Shown here piece by piece: positions 23,701 through 35,700 of a DNA stretch of 64,000 nt. Location: the NCBI GenBank assembly GCA_907165065.1, contig OU015543.1, positions 13,271,638-13,335,637 on the forward strand, read 5' to 3'. The DNA is from Caprimulgus europaeus (Eukaryota; Chordata; Aves; Caprimulgiformes; Caprimulgidae). Each line of letters opens with the position of its first letter. The stretch's first letter is position 1. The notes beneath the pieces are model-generated. The model was not told the origin of the DNA, ran no database searches, and saw only the letters and a list, made by a program, of their open reading frames with translations. The translations under genes and the position numbers were made by a program.

Positions 23701-26700
23701 GCAGGGCAGGGAGCCGCGGGGCTGCCGGCACCGACACCTCTGCTCCCCTGCCAGGTGAAATGTATTCAAGATGCAATTCGTGCCAGGAAGAAAACTTTCA
23801 ATTTCCTGGGAGAGATAATCACCCTGACCCCGTCGGTCGGGCTGTTCATCACCATGAACCCCGGCTACGCAGGACGGACGGAACTGCCGGAGAATTTGAA
23901 AGCTCTGTTCAGGTACCCGCGGGGTCAGCGTGCGCGGGCAGCACCACGGCACTTCCCTCTGTGGTAACGCTAGTGTGCTCCATCCATGAGTGAACCAGAG
24001 CTTTGCTCGTGTCAGGAGGGTACTTGTGTGTCGGGGAGACCCTGGCACCCCAGGACAGCCCTGCTCAAAGCCTCTGAGATGGCCGGAGGCTGGCGGAGCT
24101 GGGCTAGCCCCCCTGGAGACGAGGGTCCTCGGGGTGTCTGATGGCCACCTTCGGCTAAAATCAGAAAAAAAGGTGGTCAAGTGCTGGCAGGGGTGGCCCA
24201 GGGGTGCTGGCAGGGGTGGCCCAGGGGTGCTGGCAGGGGTGGCCCAGGGGTGCTGGCAGGGGTGGCCCAGGGGTGCTGTGGGGTTTCTGTCCTTGGAGAA
24301 ACTCACAGTGTGACTGCAGGAGGCTCAGGGTGACCTGACCCAGCTGTGACATGGGCCCTGCTTGGAGCAGGAGGCTGGACCAGACCCCTCCAGAGACCCC
24401 AGCCAGTGTCCGATTCTCTGATGCCAACAGCAGCAGAGAACAATTTGTACTGAAATCTCGGGTGTGAATTCTCGCTGGCTGTGGGAGGGCGAGGGGTGTG
24501 TGGGCGTCCGTGCGTGGCCCTGCTGACCCACTGCTGCTCTTCTCCAGGCCCTGTGCCATGGTGGTCCCCGATTTTGAACTGATCTGTGAGATCATGCTGG
24601 TTGCAGAAGGTTTTATTGATGCCAAGCTGCTCGCAAGAAAGTTCATTACTCTGTATACGCTCTGCAAAGAGCTGCTGTCCAAACAGGTAACTGAACGGTG
24701 CCGCATGTTCTCCAAGATGCAGGAGTCCCTCTGAAGGTCAGACCCCACGGCTGCAGCAGGGTTGCTGGTGGGAACGTGTTCAGGTCTGTGGCTGGACACA
24801 TTCCACGCCCACACCGGTGCATCCTGCGGCGCATCCCTGTCTTCTGGAATAAATTAAATCATCCCCAAATAGAACAGAATAGATCCAGCCAGCTCAGATG
24901 AGAGCATCCAGGTGTTGTTCATCTCAGCAGAAGTGATTTACAGTAAAAAGGTGCTTCCAGGAAGCAAGGCAGCCTGCGCTTCTCCTCACAGCTGACTGGG
25001 GCTTGTCTTGTGCATGAGCTCACTTGAGGTCCAGTCTGCTGGGTGCTGTGGGGACAACCTGGGTGCGAGGTGGTGACAGGGTGTTCCTCTGTGGTGCTGT
25101 TTAAAGCAGTTGTCTCTCACCAAAGTGAAATTGTGATACTGTTGGCAGGACCACTATGACTGGGGTCTGCGGGCGATCAAGTCCGTGCTGGTGGTAGCAG
25201 GCTCCTTGAAGAGAGGGGACCCTGACCGGGCCGAGGACCAAGTTCTGATGAGAGCTTTACGAGACTTCAACATCCCCAAGATCGTGACTGATGACTTGCC
25301 CGTCTTCATGGGGCTGATTGGAGACCTGTTCCCAGCCCTGGACGTCCCCAGGAAGAGGGACCTCAACTTTGAAAAGGTGCAAGCCCAGGCACAGCACCAG
25401 TGATACCCCAGCCCCTGGCAGTGCCCACAGGCTGGAGGTCCATTTGGCACTCCTCAGGGTGGCTTGGTCATGGCTGGGTCTCACCAAGGCCGTGGCGCTG
25501 CCCATGATCAGCTCCCGCTCTCCTTCCCAGGTCATTAGAAAGTCCATTCTGGAGCTGAAGCTGCAGGCAGAAGAGAGCTTCGTGCTGAAGGTGGTGCAGC
25601 TGGAGGAGCTGCTGCAAGTGAGACACTCCGTCTTTGTCATCGGCAACGCCGGCTGTGGCAAGTCCCAGGTAGTGGCTGACCCAGCCCCGAGGACACAGGT
25701 CCCCTCCTGTCCCCTTCCTGCAGGCAAAGGCTGCTGAAGGCTGCGGACACCCTCGCTGGAGCAGCGGCCACGGCTGCACGGTTCCTCTCTCCACAGGTGC
25801 TGAGGTCCCTCAACAAGACGTACCACAGCATGAAGCAGAAGCCGGTCACCGTGGACCTCGACCCAAAGGCTGTGACCTGCGATGAGCTGTTTGGGATTAT
25901 TCACCCATCCACGCGAGAGTGGAAGGACGGTGAGACACCCGGCTGGTGTGCACAGCCACCGAGCTGTCCCTGCCCCCAGGTGGGACCTGGAATAGGCAAA
26001 TGCCTTCATAAAATGTCAATCTCAAAACACTTTGTGATGCGGTGATGGGAATGGGTCAACCTTCCCTGGGGCTTTTTACCAGCATGTGAGGGAGGAGGAA
26101 CATGTTTCAGGGAAGCATCCACGAGTCCCTCTGCAAATGTGCAATGAATGGAAATTGCTGCAAAGGGCAAATCCAGGTGTCTCTCTACGGGGCAGGTCTG
26201 TTTTCTTCAATGATGCGTGACCTGGCCAACATCACCCATAAGGGGCCCAAGTGGATCATCCTCGATGGAGACATTGACCCCATGTGGATCGAGTCTCTGA
26301 ACACGGTCATGGATGACAATAAGGTCGGTGCCATCACACCCCAGGAGCTTTGCTCGCTCGTTAACTTGGGATGATCAGCTTGTGTTCATGCCAGGGCCCC
26401 AAGATCAGGGCACCCCGCCGTGACAGGCTGCTTTCCCCAGGTTCTCACCTTGGCCAGCAATGAGCGCATCCCCCTCAACCCCACCATGAGGCTCCTCTTC
26501 GAGATCAGCCACCTGCGGACTGCCACGCCGGCAACCGTGTCCCGAGCAGGAATCCTCTACATCAACCCCACCGACCTGGGCTGGAACCCGTGAGCCTGGG
26601 GATGGGATGGGATGGGATGGGATGGGATGGGATGGCACGGGATGGGACGGGATGGGACAGAATGAGATGGGATGGGTATTGGCCCTGCCGTGTGCTCACC

Positions 26701-29700
26701 TGCAGCCCTGCCCATCCCTCCTGCAGCATTGTGACCAGCTGGATTGAGAGGAGGACAGTGCAGTCTGAGAAGGCCAATTTGATGATCCTCTTCGACAAGT
26801 ACGTGCCAGTGTGCCTAGAGAAGCTCAAGTCTGGATTTAAGAAGATCACCCCTGTCCCTGAGGTCACGGTGATACAGACGGTGCTGTACCTGCTGGATTG
26901 CCTCCTGACGCCGCAGACGGCCCCGCCAGACTCACCCCGGGACCTCTACGAGCTCTACTTTGTCTTTGCCTGCACCTGGGCCTTCGGTGGGACCATGTTC
27001 CAGGACCAGGTATGGCTGCAGGACCAACCGCTGGGCGCCTGCCGCTCGCCAGAGCCTCCTGCCCATCCCGTGGCCGCGTCCCTGCGGTTTCTGAGTTTCT
27101 GTGTTCGGTTCCTCCCAGCTCGTGGATTACCGCGTGGAGTTCAGCAAGTGGTGGGTGAACGAGTTTAAAACCGTCAAGTTTCCTGCTCAGGGGACAATTT
27201 TTGATTATTACGTTGATCCGGAAACGAAGAAATTCACGCTCTGGACTGAAAAAGTGCCGGAATTCACGCTCGACCCCGACGTCCCTTTGCAGGTATTTCC
27301 CACAAGCTCTCTGTCTCTGTGTGTCCTGTTTGTTCATCACTCCGTGGTCCTCCCACAACAGTGCTGGGCAAGACCCCGCGCCTGGGGCGGGGCAGGGTTG
27401 GGGCTGGCTCGGCCGTGCCCAGGCTGGTGGCACCCGGCAGACCCCGCGGCTGGCTCTGCTTCTGCTTTACCCCACGGAACCCTGAGCGAGAGCTGCAAGT
27501 TGCAACTCTTCTCTTTTGGTTTTGGATTAACTTGTGGCTTTGCAGAGCCTCATGAAATAATTGTAACTATTGCCTGAATGCAGAAATGTCCTTTAGAACT
27601 TGATTTGTGCATCTTTTGCTGTGCTCTCCTGCGGGAGGGGCTTGTGTCAAAGGCGTCGGGGAAATGGACGGATTGAATCTGGCCCGGGCATTGGCTGAGC
27701 AAGGGCACTGGGACCGTTCCAGGACCGGTGCTGTGATGTGATGTTTTAATAACTCACTTTCCTTGACAGCTCCTATTTTTCATCAGAAAGTCTTTAGAAT
27801 ACCCAAGCACCTGAGTCCTTTTGCTTTAGAGAGGGCCCGGGTTTGTATGGTGAGGGAGCATCCTCCCATAGACCAGCTGGCACTGCCGGTAGAGCCGGGC
27901 ACGGCGCCCAGCGCGCTGCCCGCTGCTCTCGCCTCTGCCCGCGAACGCCGACCCCGGCAGCGAGAGGTGAGCTCCGGGCACTGATGGTGCGATTGTCCCA
28001 GGCCTCCGTGGTGCACACGACGGAGACCACCCGGCTGCGCTACTTCCTGGACCTGCTGATGGAGAAGCAGAGGCCGGTGATGCTGGTGGGCAACGCGGGG
28101 ACGGGAAAATCGGTCCTGATGTGGGACAAGCTCGAAGCGCTGGGCACAGACGAATACCTGGTGCAGTCTGTGCCCTTTAACTTCTACACCACCTCGGCCA
28201 TGCTGCAGGGTAAGGCTGGCCTGAGCTGGCAGCCGGCCCTGTGCCGGGCTGTGCCGGGCTGTGCCACGCGGCACTGCCCCACGTCCCGTGCTCCTCTCTG
28301 CAGCTGTCCTTGAGAAGCCCCTGGAGAAGAAATCGGGGAGGAACTACGGCCCACCCGGGACCAGGAGACTCATCTACTTCATCGATGACATGAACATGCC
28401 GGAGGTGGACAAGTACGGCACCGTGGCACCGCACACGCTCATCCGGCAGCACATGGACCATGGGCACTGGTAGGTGCCCGGCCGGTGGGTCCCGCTGCGG
28501 GGGCTCGGTGACCCTCTGCCCGGCAAACCCACCCCGTGCTGGTGCCTCTCCCATCCCGGTGCAGCCGTGCCCTGCCCGTGCCCCCTGTGCCGCGGTGCCG
28601 AGCCGCCTGTTCCCTGCAGCCTGCTCATTCCCAGAGCTGCTGGGAAAGCTTTGGCAGAGGAAGGGGAAACCTCTCAGCTGGTGACTCCAGACGCTGTCCA
28701 AAGCAAACCCCCGCTGCCAGCGCTGGTTTGGGATCCCCGTGCCCGGCAGCACCGCACGCAGCGGGGAGGGCTGGCTTGGGAAGGGAGGGAGAGGTGACAA
28801 GTGGCGGCTGCTGTGGGGGGTTTGGGGCTGGGTCTGGCTGTGGGACCCCACACAGCATCACCCAGAGCAGTGCCGGGCTGCACTGAGCAGTGGGGGAATG
28901 GGGATCCCCACTTCTGGGTGTCAGTGGGGCACAGCCTGGCTGGAGGAACCCGTCCCCGGGGAAAGCGTCACGGTGCCGGTCCCCCCACAGGTACGACAGG
29001 AACAAACTGACCCTGAAGGAGATTCACAACTGCCAGTACGTGGCCTGCATGAACCCCACGGCAGGGTCCTTCACCATCGACCCCAGGCTGCAGGTACTGG
29101 GACCAGAGCACGGGTGGGATGGGACGGAGTGGGACAGGGTGGGATGGAGTGTGATAAAGTGAGATGGAGTGGGATGGGGTCAGATGGAATGGGATGGGGT
29201 CAGATGGGGTGGGATGGGGTCAGATGGAGTGGGATGGGGTCAGATGGAGTGGGATGGAGCTGGGTGAGGTTGGGACGTGGTGGGGGACCTCACGGTGCCA
29301 GCTGCCTGCGTCAGCCCCTGCGGGCAAAGCTCCCGCCTGAAGTTTTCCTCATCCTGCAGCGCCATTTCTGCGTCTTCGCCATGAGCTTCCCTGGCCAGGA
29401 GGCTCTGCTGACCGTGTACAGCACCATCCTCGCCCAGCACCTGGCCCTGCAGGGGATGTCACCGGTGGTCCAGAAGCTGCAGCCCCAGCTGGTCACGGCA
29501 GCGCTGGGTGAGCCCTCACCGCGCCGGGCGGGTGGGAGGCGGCACACACCGGCGTTGGCCCCTGGGGAACGCACCCACCAGCACCGGGAAACCCAACCAC
29601 ACCACAGCCAGCCAGTGCCCTGGGAGCCCCACACCGCACCCCCCACCACAGCACCATGCAAATGAAACCTCTGTTCCTCCTTTTCTCCTGGTCGTGTTCA

Positions 29701-32700
29701 AAATGCAGCATCGTGTCCCTAGAAATGGTCCAGCTCCAACCTGAGGCTTGTCCTGCCCGAGGGCACCGAGGGGGGAGCAGCCAGGATCAGGGACCCGCGG
29801 GAGGCTGCAGCGGTCTCGGGGGTCCTGCCTGCCCGCTCACCCCCAGTTTCCTGCCCACAGCTCTCCACCAGAAGGTCACCTCCACCTTCTTGCCGACAGC
29901 CATCAAGTTCCACTACCTCTTCAACCTCCGTGACCTCTCCAACATATTCCAGGTAGTGGGAGGGTTGTTTCCTCTACAACATCCCTATCCCTGTCCCTCC
30001 TTCATCATCCGTCCCTGCAGTGCACCGCGTCCCTCCCTGAAGGGTACCGTGACCTCTTCCCAAAGCCAACCTTTAAACTCAGCTGTGAGTAGTGGCAAAA
30101 TGCAGTAAAACCTGAGGGACCTGTGTGTTTGTCAGGGGCTCTTGTTCTCCTCCCCTGAATGCCTGAAAAGTCCCGTGGACTTGGTGCGTCTCTGGCTGCA
30201 TGAAGCTGAGCGGGTGTATGGGGACAAGCTCGTCGATGAAAAGGACCAAAAAGGCTTTGGGAAGATACTGGTGGACACCTGCAAAAAGTTCTTTGGTGTA
30301 AGTTGTGCTGGACAACGAGGGAGCACCCCACCCCGGGGGGGCAGGGCTGCCCCACGGCTGAGCCCCATGGTTGCCATTGCCTCTCCCAGGAACTCAGCGA
30401 AGACCTGGTGTTCTCCAAGCCCAACATCTACTACCACTTCGCCCAGGGCATGGGGGAGCCCAAGTACCTGCCAGTGCCGAGCTGGCCGGCTCTGAACAAG
30501 CTGCTGGTTGAAGCCTTGGACAACTACAACGAGGTGAATGCGGCGATGAGCCTGGTGAGTGTCCTGCTGCGGGCAGCTCCGCGCCGAGGCAGAGCCGGCA
30601 CCGCAGGGACGCGGCTGCGGCATCGCTCTCGCTCCAGGCGGCCGCTGCTCTTCCTGCTGAGATCAGAATGTCGAACCTTTTCCTCCCCTCTTCTCTAGGT
30701 GCTCTTTGAAGATGCCCTGTCTCACATTTGCAGAATTAGTCGGATCTTAGAGTCTCCCCGGGGCAACGCGCTGCTGGTGGGGGTGGGGGGCAGCGGGAAG
30801 CAGAGTCTGGCGCGGCTGGCAGCGTACATCAGCAACCTGAACGTGTTTCAGATGACGCTGAGGAAAGGCTACGGCATCCCGGACCTGAAGGTGAGAGCAG
30901 CTTTCCTCCTGGCCACCTGCGCCCGGGGCAGATCCTGCCACCGCAGAGCGGTGCCCAGCGCCGTGCTGGCTGCGGTGCCTGGGGTGGGTGTGTGGGGCTG
31001 GGTCTGTGCACCCCGTCATCTGCCCAAAGGTGCTTTCTGAGGACCCCCAGTCCTGCCCTGAGGGGCTGCAGCAATGCCCTGGCCAGGGATGGGCAGGAGC
31101 CACCGGTGAGGGCTGGTGTGGTGCAGGCAGTTGCACCCAGGTCCATCCCCAAGGGCTCCATCCCAAGGCTCCCTCCTGGCTTCCCGGGGTGGCCAAGGTG
31201 CACTGGGCTGTGCCAAACTGCTCACTTTGGAGAAGAGCTTGGGAGGTTGAAGAGAGGAGGGTGATGGTTTCTCTCTCCTGCCCCAGCTGGACCTCGCCTC
31301 CCAGTACCTCAAGGCTGTGGTGAAGAACATCCCCACCGTGTTCCTGATGACAGACTCCCAGGTTGCTGAGGAATCGTTCCTGGTCCTAATCAATGACTTC
31401 TTGGCATCCGGGGAGGTGCCGGGGCTTTTCCAGGACGATGACGTGGAAAGCATTGTCAGTGCCATGAGGCCGCAAGTGAAGCTCCTTGGATTGCAAGATA
31501 CAAGGGAAAACTGCTGGAAACTGTTCATAGAAAAAGTCAGGCGGCAGCTAAAGGTGGGCGCTCCCCTGGGAGCGGGGTCTGGCCAGCGCTCCTGACCTGC
31601 CTCATCCAAACCCTGTTTGCAGACAGGACACAGCAGGGCCTGGTTTCATGGCACGGTGATGGGTTTGGGTGAAAGGTGTTTCTGAGGCTCCCCAGCCCAC
31701 GGTGCACGCTCAGCCCCGGGGCACAGCCCTTCGCACCCGCACGCTGACGGGCTGAGCAGCCCCCAGGGCCGCCAGCCAGGGCCGGGCTGTGCGGGGGGGA
31801 TCCGGTGCTGGGGCCGGCCCGGCCGAGCGGCGCGGGGTCCCCAGTCACAGAGCATCTCCCGCGCACCGGGAAGGGCAGTTAATGGGTGGGAGGCAAAGCC
31901 CTGATCTCGAGCAGAAGGGTTTGCAATGATGTGGAGCCCACAGCGATGGCCCTGCCACCCCCGGCATGAGCTCAGCCCCCCGCAGTGGGGACACCCCGCT
32001 CACCCACGGTGCTCTCCCCCAGGTCATCCTCTGCTTCTCCCCTGTGGGCTCAACCCTGCGGGTGCGGGCGAGGAGGTTCCCCGCCATCGTCAACTGCACG
32101 GCCATCGACTGGTTCCACGAGTGGCCGGAGGATGCGCTCGTGTCCGTCAGCAGCAGGTTCCTGGAGGACACAGGGGACATCGAGGTGAGCTGGGACCCCG
32201 GGTCAGTGCCCTCTGCCCTGTGGGGCTGGGGAAGCCAGGCTGCTCTGGGGAATGACCTCCACCCTTCCTGCTCTCCTTGCTGCAACGTGCCTGGGGATGG
32301 GGCTCTGGTGTGACCAGCGCTGCGCGAAGGCCGGGTTCTACCTCAGCATTTCACCATGTTTGCACAGCACAGTGACTCACTGCCTGTGTTCCTGCTGCAG
32401 CCCGAGGTCAAGGTGTCCATCAGCAAGTTCATGTCCCACGTCCACATGAGCGTTAAGGAGATGTCCCAGACCTACCTGGCTGTGGAGAGACGCTATAATT
32501 ACACCACGCCAAAGACCTTCCTGGAGCAGATAAAGCTCTACCAAAACCTGCTGTCAAAAAAGCGGAGTGAGCTCACTGCCAAGATCGAGAGGCTGGAGAA
32601 GGGGCTGACAAAGCTGCAGAGCACGACATCGCAGGTGCCTGCCCACGGCGTCACTGAGGCATTGCGCCCGCAGCAGGGTCTGACGTGGGGGGGCGAGAGG

Positions 32701-35700
32701 AGACGCGTCCCTGCAGGGTGGTCATGGTGGCCATGCGGTCCCCGAGCTGTACCGAGCCACCGCTGCGCGGCTGGGCAGGGCTTGACAGGACCAGCCCCCT
32801 GATCCTCTCCGTTGCCCCCCCTGCCAAGGTGGATGACCTGAAAGCCAAGCTGGCGGTGCAGGAGGTAGAGCTGAAGCAGAAGAATGAAGATGCAGATAAA
32901 CTGATCCACGTAGTGGGCATCGAGACGGAGAAGGTCAGCAAGGAGAAAGCCATCGCTGATGGGGAGGAGCTGAAGGTCCAGGCCATCAACACGGTGCGTT
33001 GCACTGAGCCGGTGCCCACCACACCGGGGTCCAGCACGGGATGGGGCAGCACGAGCTCTGTTGGCTCCAGCTGCTCACCCCACCCCATCCCATCCCATCC
33101 CACCCCTTTGCCTCCCCAGAACGTGGCCGAGAAGCAGCGAGCTTGCGAGACTGACCTGGCGAAAGCAGAGCCAGCGCTCGTGGCTGCCCAGGAGGCCCTC
33201 GACACGCTCAACAAGGTGGGTGGCCCCTCGGTGGGAAGCGGGTCCCTGGCTGGTGCCAGTGTCCCCATGCCAGGGCGATGCTCAGCGGCCCCACGGTCCC
33301 TTCCCAGAACAACCTGACGGAGCTGAAGTCCTTTGGGACCCCGCCACAAGCCGTGGTGAACGTGACAGCGGCTGTGATGATCCTGACGGCTCCCAGGGGC
33401 GTCATACCCAAGGACAAGAGCTGGAAGGCAGCAAAAGTGATGATGGGAAAAGTAGACACTTTCCTTGACTCCCTGAAGAAGTTTGACAAGGAGCACATCC
33501 CCGAGGCCTGCCTCAAGGCGTTTCAGTGAGTCCAGGGCTGGTTCCTGTCCCCGGCCCCGTGCCACCGGGCTGCCCTGGGCAGGGCATCCAGGAGAGACCC
33601 TCACCCAGTGAGCGCCGCGGGGTTCAAGGGGCCACTGTGGGATCCAGGGGTGTGCTCAGCTCTCCCACCCTGCACCCCTTGGCACCCTGAGCCCCGGGAC
33701 GAGCGGGACGGGGCTGCCGGCAGCCACAGCACGGTGCCACAGCCCAGCACGGTGCCACAGCCCGGCACGGTGCCACAGCGCGGTGCCACAGCCCGGCATG
33801 GTGTCACAGCGCGGCACGGTGTCACAGCCCGGCACGGTGCCACAGCGCGGTGCCACAGCCCGGCATGGTGCCACAGCCCAGCACGGTGCCACAGCGCGGC
33901 ACGGTGTCACAGCGCGGTGCCACAGCCCAGCACGGTGCCACAGCCCGGCACGGTGTCACAGCCCGGCACGGTGTCACAGCGCGGTGCCACAGCCCGGCAC
34001 GGTGTCACAGCCCGGCACGGTGTCACAGCGCGGTGCCACAGCCTGGCACGGTGTCACAGCGCAGCACGGTGTCACAGCCCGGCACGGTGCCACAGCGCAG
34101 CACGGTGTCACAGCGCGGTGCCACAGCCCGGCACGGTGTCACAGCCCGGCACGGTGTCACAGCGCAGCACGGTGTCACAGCCCGGCACGGTGTCACAGCC
34201 CAGCACGGTGTCACAGCCCAGCACGTTCTCCTGTTCCAGGCCCTACCGGACGGACCCCAGTTTTGATCCAGAGTTCATCAAGTCGAAGTCAACAGCAGCC
34301 GCGGGGCTGTGCTCCTGGTGCCTGAACATCGTTCGCTTCTACGAGGTGTTCTGCGAGGTGGAGCCCAAGCGACAGGCGCTGGCGGAGGCCAACGCGGAGC
34401 TGGAGGAGGCACAAGAAAAACTGAGTCGCATTAAGAACAAGATTGCGGTAAGTGCGTGAGCCCGGGCTGGCACCTGCCACGACCCCACCAGCCACCAGCA
34501 GCGCGGCCACGGGTCACGGCCAGCAGCCAAAAATGAGCGAGAGAGATTCTTGTGATGGAGACAACCTGGATCCCAGTGCGAGGGGCGGCTGCAGGGCTCC
34601 CTTGGGGCTGCAGAGCTCCCTCCTGGCCTGGCAGCTCCCTGCAGCCACGCCGGGTGCCGGAGGTGACTGGAGGTGTTGTCCTTTGAAGGACCTGAACACC
34701 AACCTGGCAGCTCTCACTGCGGAATTTGAGAAAGCTACAGCTGAGAAAATCAAATGTCAGCAGGAGGCCGATGCAACCAACAGAGTCATCACGCTGGCAA
34801 ACAGGTACCGTGCGAACGCTGGCTCCGGCATGCTGGGACTGTCTGCTGCTCCCCACCACTGCCTGGTGACAATGACACAGGGGTCGTGGAAGCATCAGAG
34901 CCCCCCCATCCCCTCCCCGAATTAAAAAGTCCCAAGTACGAATGGGGACAGACGTTTTGGGGGGCATGCAGCGGCGGAGCCGTGCGCCCCAGGTGAGGGG
35001 AGCCCATTGCCCGAGCAGAGGTGGGTTAATCCCCAGGGCGTTTGGTGACACCGCTCTGAGACATCATGGCTGAGTCCCCCCACCCCGCAGCCACCATCTC
35101 CTCTGACCCCCCCAGGCTCATTGGGGGCCTGGCATCCGAAAACGTGCGCTGGGCTGAGTCGGTGGAGATGCTCAGAGAGCAGGAGAAGACGCTGTGCGGA
35201 GACGTCCTGCTGATCTCCGCCTTCGTGTCCTACGTCGGCTACTTCACCAAGAAGTACCGGGCCGAGCTGCTGGAGAAGCACTGGATCCCCTTCCTCAGCG
35301 AGCTGGCGGTGAGTGGCCGTGGGTCCACCCCAGGTGCTGGGGGCTCCTTCCCCCCACACCCGCCAGCACCGAGGGGCTCCCGCCCTTCCGCAGCCAGGTG
35401 ACCAACAGCCCCTCCCCGGCAGGTGCCCATCCCCATCACCCCCGGGCTGGACCCCCTCAGCCTCCTCACTGATGCTGCCGACGTGGCTGCCTGGAGCAAC
35501 CAGGGGCTGCCCAGCGACCGCATGTCCACCGAGAACGCCACCATCCTCTGCAACACCCAGCGCTGGCCCCTGGTCGTGGACGCCCAGCTCCAGGGCATCA
35601 AGTGGATCAAGAACAAATACGGGGAGGAGCTGCAGACCATCCGCCTGGGCCAGAGGAGGTGGGGCTGCTGCGGGGCGGCCGCAGGCTGGGGCTGGACTGA

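Noticed and set aside
27763-27984. Possible extra DNAH17 exon after TTGACAG in intron 45
   Set aside because: Exons 45 and 46 already join in phase at [11 protein letters not shown] as in the family; the segment resembles no dynein sequence.
786-34228. Regular repeats considered as CRISPR arrays
   Set aside because: Copies are directly adjacent with no unique spacers and no cas genes; the context is a spliced vertebrate genome. They are minisatellites.
33608-34459. Open frame of 283 residues with AVPQPGTV-type repeats
   Set aside because: It is the intron-59 minisatellite read in frame, followed by the real exon 60; the DNAH17 splice join across it is unambiguous.
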